A DNA stretch of 55,624 nt from Alkalihalobacillus alcalophilus ATCC 27647 = CGMCC 1.3604. GTDB lineage: Bacteria; Bacillota; Bacilli; Bacillales; Bacillaceae_D. The notes below the pieces were generated by a model. The model had not been told where the DNA came from and did no database searches. It saw only the letters and a list, made by a program, of their open reading frames with translations. The translations under genes were made by a program, and so were the position numbers. This document shows positions 53,327 to 55,624 of this stretch, piece by piece (position 1 is the stretch's first letter; every line of letters begins with the position of its first letter). The stretch is taken from contig NZ_ALPT02000022.1 of assembly GCF_000292245.2 (NCBI RefSeq), positions 1-55,624 on the forward strand, written 5' to 3'.

Positions 53327-53620
53327 TTACCGCCTTTTTACTTGTGAATTACGAAATGAAGTATCCGAAAATGCCTTAATTGATTCAGGTACTTCCACAA
53401 TGATAACATCTGACCCAATTTTAATAATATTATCCCAAGGTATAATGACTTCTGCATCCGCCTTTCCTAATAGCCCCATCACCTTATTTGTCCCATTTAT
53501 AACCATTGCTTCAATTTTTCCCGTTGATAAATTAATATCCAAATCCGTCAAATGTCCAAGTCGTCTCCCATTTTCCATATTGACGATGTCCTTAGATTGT
53601 AAATCTGATATTTTCATCAT
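53327..53620 (-). CDS. ylmC: YlmC/YmxH family sporulation protein (PRC-barrel)
   Basis: 97-residue PRC-barrel-like protein of the YlmC/YmxH sporulation family, function unknown. It begins MMKISDLQSKDIVNMENGRRLGHLTDLDIN, typical for the group, and contains WDNIIKIGSDVIIVEV. Two successive ATG codons are possible starts. It stands alone between the sigG terminator and ylmD. In B. subtilis ylmA also lies between sigG and ylmC; it is missing here. Confidence 0.92.
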   Translation of the reverse strand: MMKISDLQSKDIVNMENGRRLGHLTDLDINLSTGKIEAMVINGTNKVMGLLGKADAEVIIPWDNIIKIGSDVIIVEVPESIKAFSDTSFRNSQVKRR

Positions 53621-53742
53621 ATTCTACACATCCTTTTTAATGTCATGCTCATGTATATGCAGGATGTACCCAAAATATATATAAGGTAAACAGGAGCTTT
53701 GTTTTTTTAGTGAATCTCTTTGTTAACCACTAATTTTCCGCG

Positions 53743-53771
53743 TCAAAAAAAGAGACCGCAATCGGGTCCCT
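53743..53771 (-). terminator. Terminator of sigG
   Basis: On the minus strand AAAGGGACC pairs with GGTCTCTTT, followed by a T-run immediately after the sigG stop. Confidence 0.9.
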
Positions 53772-54557
53772 TTAACTTTGAGCATGTTTATTCATTTGTT
53801 GGATAGCGGCTTTTTCAAGGCGGGAAACTTGTGCTTGTGAAATGCCAATTTCTTCGGCAACTTCCATTTGAGTTTTGCCTTGATAAAAACGCATATTTAA
53901 AATCATTTTTTCACGATCATTCAAGCGAACCATGGCTTCTTTTAATGCAATTTCTTCCACCCAATTGATATCTTTGTTTCGATCGTCACTTATTTGATCC
54001 ATCACAAAAATTGGATCGCCCCCATCATTATATATCGGTTCAAATAACGAAACTGGGTCTTGAATAGCATCTAATGCAAAAACGACATCTTCTTTCGGTA
54101 CTTCAAGAATTTTTGCTATTTCTTGTACGGTTGGTTCTTTTTCTCGTTTCTTCTCAGCCATTAATTGATCGCGAACTTGAAGAGCTTTATACGCGATATC
54201 ACGTAATGAGCGTGATACTCGTATCGGATTATTATCTCGCAAATATCGACGAATCTCACCGATAATCATTGGTACAGCATAAGTTGAGAATTTAACATTT
54301 TGACCTAAATCAAAATTGTCAATTGATTTCATTAAGCCAATACAACCGACTTGAAAAAGGTCGTCAACAAATTCACCACGATTATTAAAACGTTGAATGA
54401 CACTTAAGACTAACCTTAAATTACCATTCACTAGCTTTTCACGTGCGCTTAACTCTCCACTTTGTAGCTGGACAAATAATTCTCGCATTTCTGTGTTTTT
54501 TAATACTGGTAACTTAGATGTATCTACACCGCATATTTCAACTTTATTTCGTGTCAA
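53772..54557 (-). CDS. sigG: Sporulation sigma factor SigG
   Basis: Late forespore sigma factor. 261 residues with region 2 (FVDDLFQVGCIGLMKSIDNFD, then KFSTYAVPMIIGEIRRYLRD), region 3 (VRDQLMAEKKREKEPT) and region 4 (QMEVAEEIGISQAQVSRLE). The N-terminus TRNKVEICGVDTSKLPVL fits SigG rather than SigF. Start is TTG at 54557 with AGGAGGG six bases upstream; the longer frame to 54659 runs through the promoter and hairpin. It lies just downstream of sigE, as in B. subtilis. Confidence 0.97.
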   Translation of the reverse strand: MTRNKVEICGVDTSKLPVLKNTEMRELFVQLQSGELSAREKLVNGNLRLVLSVIQRFNNRGEFVDDLFQVGCIGLMKSIDNFDLGQNVKFSTYAVPMIIGEIRRYLRDNNPIRVSRSLRDIAYKALQVRDQLMAEKKREKEPTVQEIAKILEVPKEDVVFALDAIQDPVSLFEPIYNDGGDPIFVMDQISDDRNKDINWVEEIALKEAMVRLNDREKMILNMRFYQGKTQMEVAEEIGISQAQVSRLEKAAIQQMNKHAQS

Positions 54558-54593
54558 TTCTTTCCCTCCTGACCCGGGAGATGATGTCAAAAT

Positions 54594-54622
54594 AAGTATC
54601 TCCTCCGCAGGAAAAAATATGC
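54594..54622 (-). promoter_or_regulatory. Candidate sigma-F/sigma-G promoter of sigG
   Basis: Minus-strand GCATA (54622-54618) is followed after 14 bases by GGAGATACTT (54603-54594), close to the forespore sigma pattern. This agrees with the known early sigma-F and later sigma-G control of the gene. Spacing and -10 are judged by eye. Confidence 0.65.
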
Positions 54623-54668
54623 ACAGCCCATTTCCATTTTTAATCAAAAATAGAAACAAACTGTGCTA
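54612..54668 (-). terminator. Hairpin after sigE overlapping the sigG promoter
   Basis: On the minus strand GCACAG pairs with CTGTGC, and TTTC plus ATTTTT pairs with AAAAAT plus GAAA inside. A T-run (ATATTTTTT) follows. It should end much of the sigE transcript, and its last stem bases and tail form the -35 region of the sigG promoter. Confidence 0.75.
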
Positions 54669-54707
54669 TGACAATAAATAAAAAAGGAATTATTTTTTCA
54701 TGAACGA

Positions 54708-55427
54708 TTAAACCATTTTATTAAATTCTTTTTGTAATCTTTTAATAATTCTTTTTTCTAAGCGTGAAATATAGGACTGTGAAATTCCAAGCATGTCAGC
54801 AACATCTTTTTGTGTCTTCTCTTCATCACCTGCTAACCCAAATCGAAGTTCCATAATTTGTTTTTCGCGTTCATTTAACGTGTGCAAGGCTTTTACTAGT
54901 AGCTTGCGATCCACTTTATCTTCAATACCTTTTGTGATAATGTCATCCTCGGTCCCTAACACATCTGATAATAAAAGCTCGTTGCCGTCCCAATCAATAT
55001 TAAGTGGTTCATCAAAGGAGACTTCTGAACGCGTTTTATTATTTCTTCTTAAATACATTAAAATCTCATTTTCAATACAACGTGAAGCATAAGTGGCTAA
55101 TTTAATTTTTTTCTCAGGGTTAAATGTATTAACCGCCTTAATTAATCCTATCGTGCCGATGCTGATGAGATCCTCGATATTAATGCCGGTATTTTCAAAT
55201 TTTCTCGCAATGTAAACGACAAGTCGCAAATTTCGTTCAATCAAAACAGAGCGAACTGCCTTATCACCACTAGGAAGCTTTTTTAAGAGGTGTGCCTCTT
55301 CCTCCTTTGATAACGGTGGCGGCAAAGCCTCACTGCCTCCTATGTAATATATTTCATCCGACTTCATTCCAAGGCGGTGCATAATCCGATACCATAAGAG
55401 CGTAAATTTTAATTTTATCTTTTTCAT
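54708..55427 (-). CDS. sigE: Sporulation sigma factor SigE (pro-sigma-E)
   Basis: Early mother-cell sigma factor made as an inactive membrane-bound precursor. 239 residues. The first ~27 form the amphipathic pro-sequence, ending near SDEIYYIGGSEALPPPLS where SpoIIGA cleaves in B. subtilis. Regions 2 (NIEDLISIGTIGLIKAV, KLATYASRCIENEILMYLRR) and 4 (EEKTQKDVADMLGISQSYISRLE) are intact. AAGGAGG precedes the ATG. Its processing protease gene spoIIGA, normally immediately upstream, is not visible; a repeat unit occupies that place up to the window edge. Confidence 0.98.
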   Translation of the reverse strand: MKKIKLKFTLLWYRIMHRLGMKSDEIYYIGGSEALPPPLSKEEEAHLLKKLPSGDKAVRSVLIERNLRLVVYIARKFENTGINIEDLISIGTIGLIKAVNTFNPEKKIKLATYASRCIENEILMYLRRNNKTRSEVSFDEPLNIDWDGNELLLSDVLGTEDDIITKGIEDKVDRKLLVKALHTLNEREKQIMELRFGLAGDEEKTQKDVADMLGISQSYISRLEKRIIKRLQKEFNKMV

Positions 55428-55445
55428 CGTTTTCCTCCTTATTTA

Positions 55446-55624
55446 TAAAGCGAAGTCCGTTTGCTCAGAAGCGAGAAATTTAAGGATCAACGCTAAGTTC
55501 GCGCCATCCTGCCGCAACGCCTTGTACCCACGTCCTGTGGGCAAGAACAGCTGATGAAGACGCTTTTTGTCTTCACTCAGATGGGCGATTTTTCTCGAGC
55601 TTCTAACGGACGGAGCTAGATTGA
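55446..55624 (+). repeat. Long-hairpin repeat unit with a 58-base insert (right window edge)
   Basis: Begins AAAGCGAAGTCCGTTTGCTC. GTCCGTT, AGAAGC and GAGAAA on the left pair with TTTCTCGAGCTTCT and AACGGAC on the right. The inner hairpin GAAGAC-GCTTTTT-GTCTTC matches the left-edge unit. Between the left arm and the inner hairpin (about 55485-55542) is an extra GC-richer segment with its own CCCAC/GTGGG stem. The sequence ends at AGCTAGATTGA. Confidence 0.87.

Noticed and set aside
55485..55542. tRNA or other known RNA gene in the GC-richer insert
   Set aside because: Too short and without cloverleaf features such as a TTCRA loop; only one small stem is visible.

Overview
The window is a chromosomal core segment of a low-GC, endospore-forming member of the Bacillaceae. 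The evidence is gene content and order that closely follow the Bacillus subtilis ylm-pyr-ylo-fap region (sigE, sigG, spoVM, remA, divIVA, sepF), AT-rich sequence and strong AGGAGG-type ribosome binding sites. An alkaliphilic Bacillus relative (Halalkalibacter/Alkalihalobacillus-like) is my guess and is not proven by anything here. Almost every gene lies on the minus strand, so transcription runs right to left. The only plus-strand genes are yfkK (194), rpmB (11284) and rqcH (28700).

Right to left: (1) sporulation sigma factors sigE and sigG, then ylmC, ylmD, ylmE, sepF, ylmG, ylmH and divIVA (cell division and envelope); (2) ileS under a T-box with specifier AUC, then ylyA, lspA and rluD; (3) the complete UMP biosynthesis operon pyrR-pyrP-pyrB-pyrC-carA-carB-pyrK-pyrD-pyrF-pyrE, with three PyrR-type attenuators; (4) a lone moaA; (5) rqcH, diverging from the block yloB-yloC-remA-gmk-rpoZ-coaBC-priA-fmt-rsmB-prpC-prkC-rsgA-rpe (ion transport, nucleotide and CoA metabolism, replication restart, translation initiation, Ser/Thr signalling); (6) a 1.2-kb repeat-rich region, the 26-residue gene spoVM, and rpmB; (7) yloU-fakA and sdaAB-sdaAA-recG; (8) the FapR-controlled fatty-acid operon fapR-plsX-fabD-fabG-acpP-rnc, which stops at a synteny break next to yfkK.

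Three things stand out. First, a family of about 120-bp intergenic repeats is present at both window ends and as an array at 11476-12730. Each unit can fold into a long hairpin, and different unit types keep the helix while changing its sequence. This is the best candidate for an undescribed element. Second, four genes (priA, coaBC, rqcH, ylmE) are split by frameshifts in short A/T homopolymers, which looks more like sequencing error than decay. Third, def, rlmN and thiN are missing from the places they occupy in B. subtilis.

No rRNA, tRNA, CRISPR array, prophage or insertion sequence was seen. Comparisons with B. subtilis rest on memory of that genome; no search was run.
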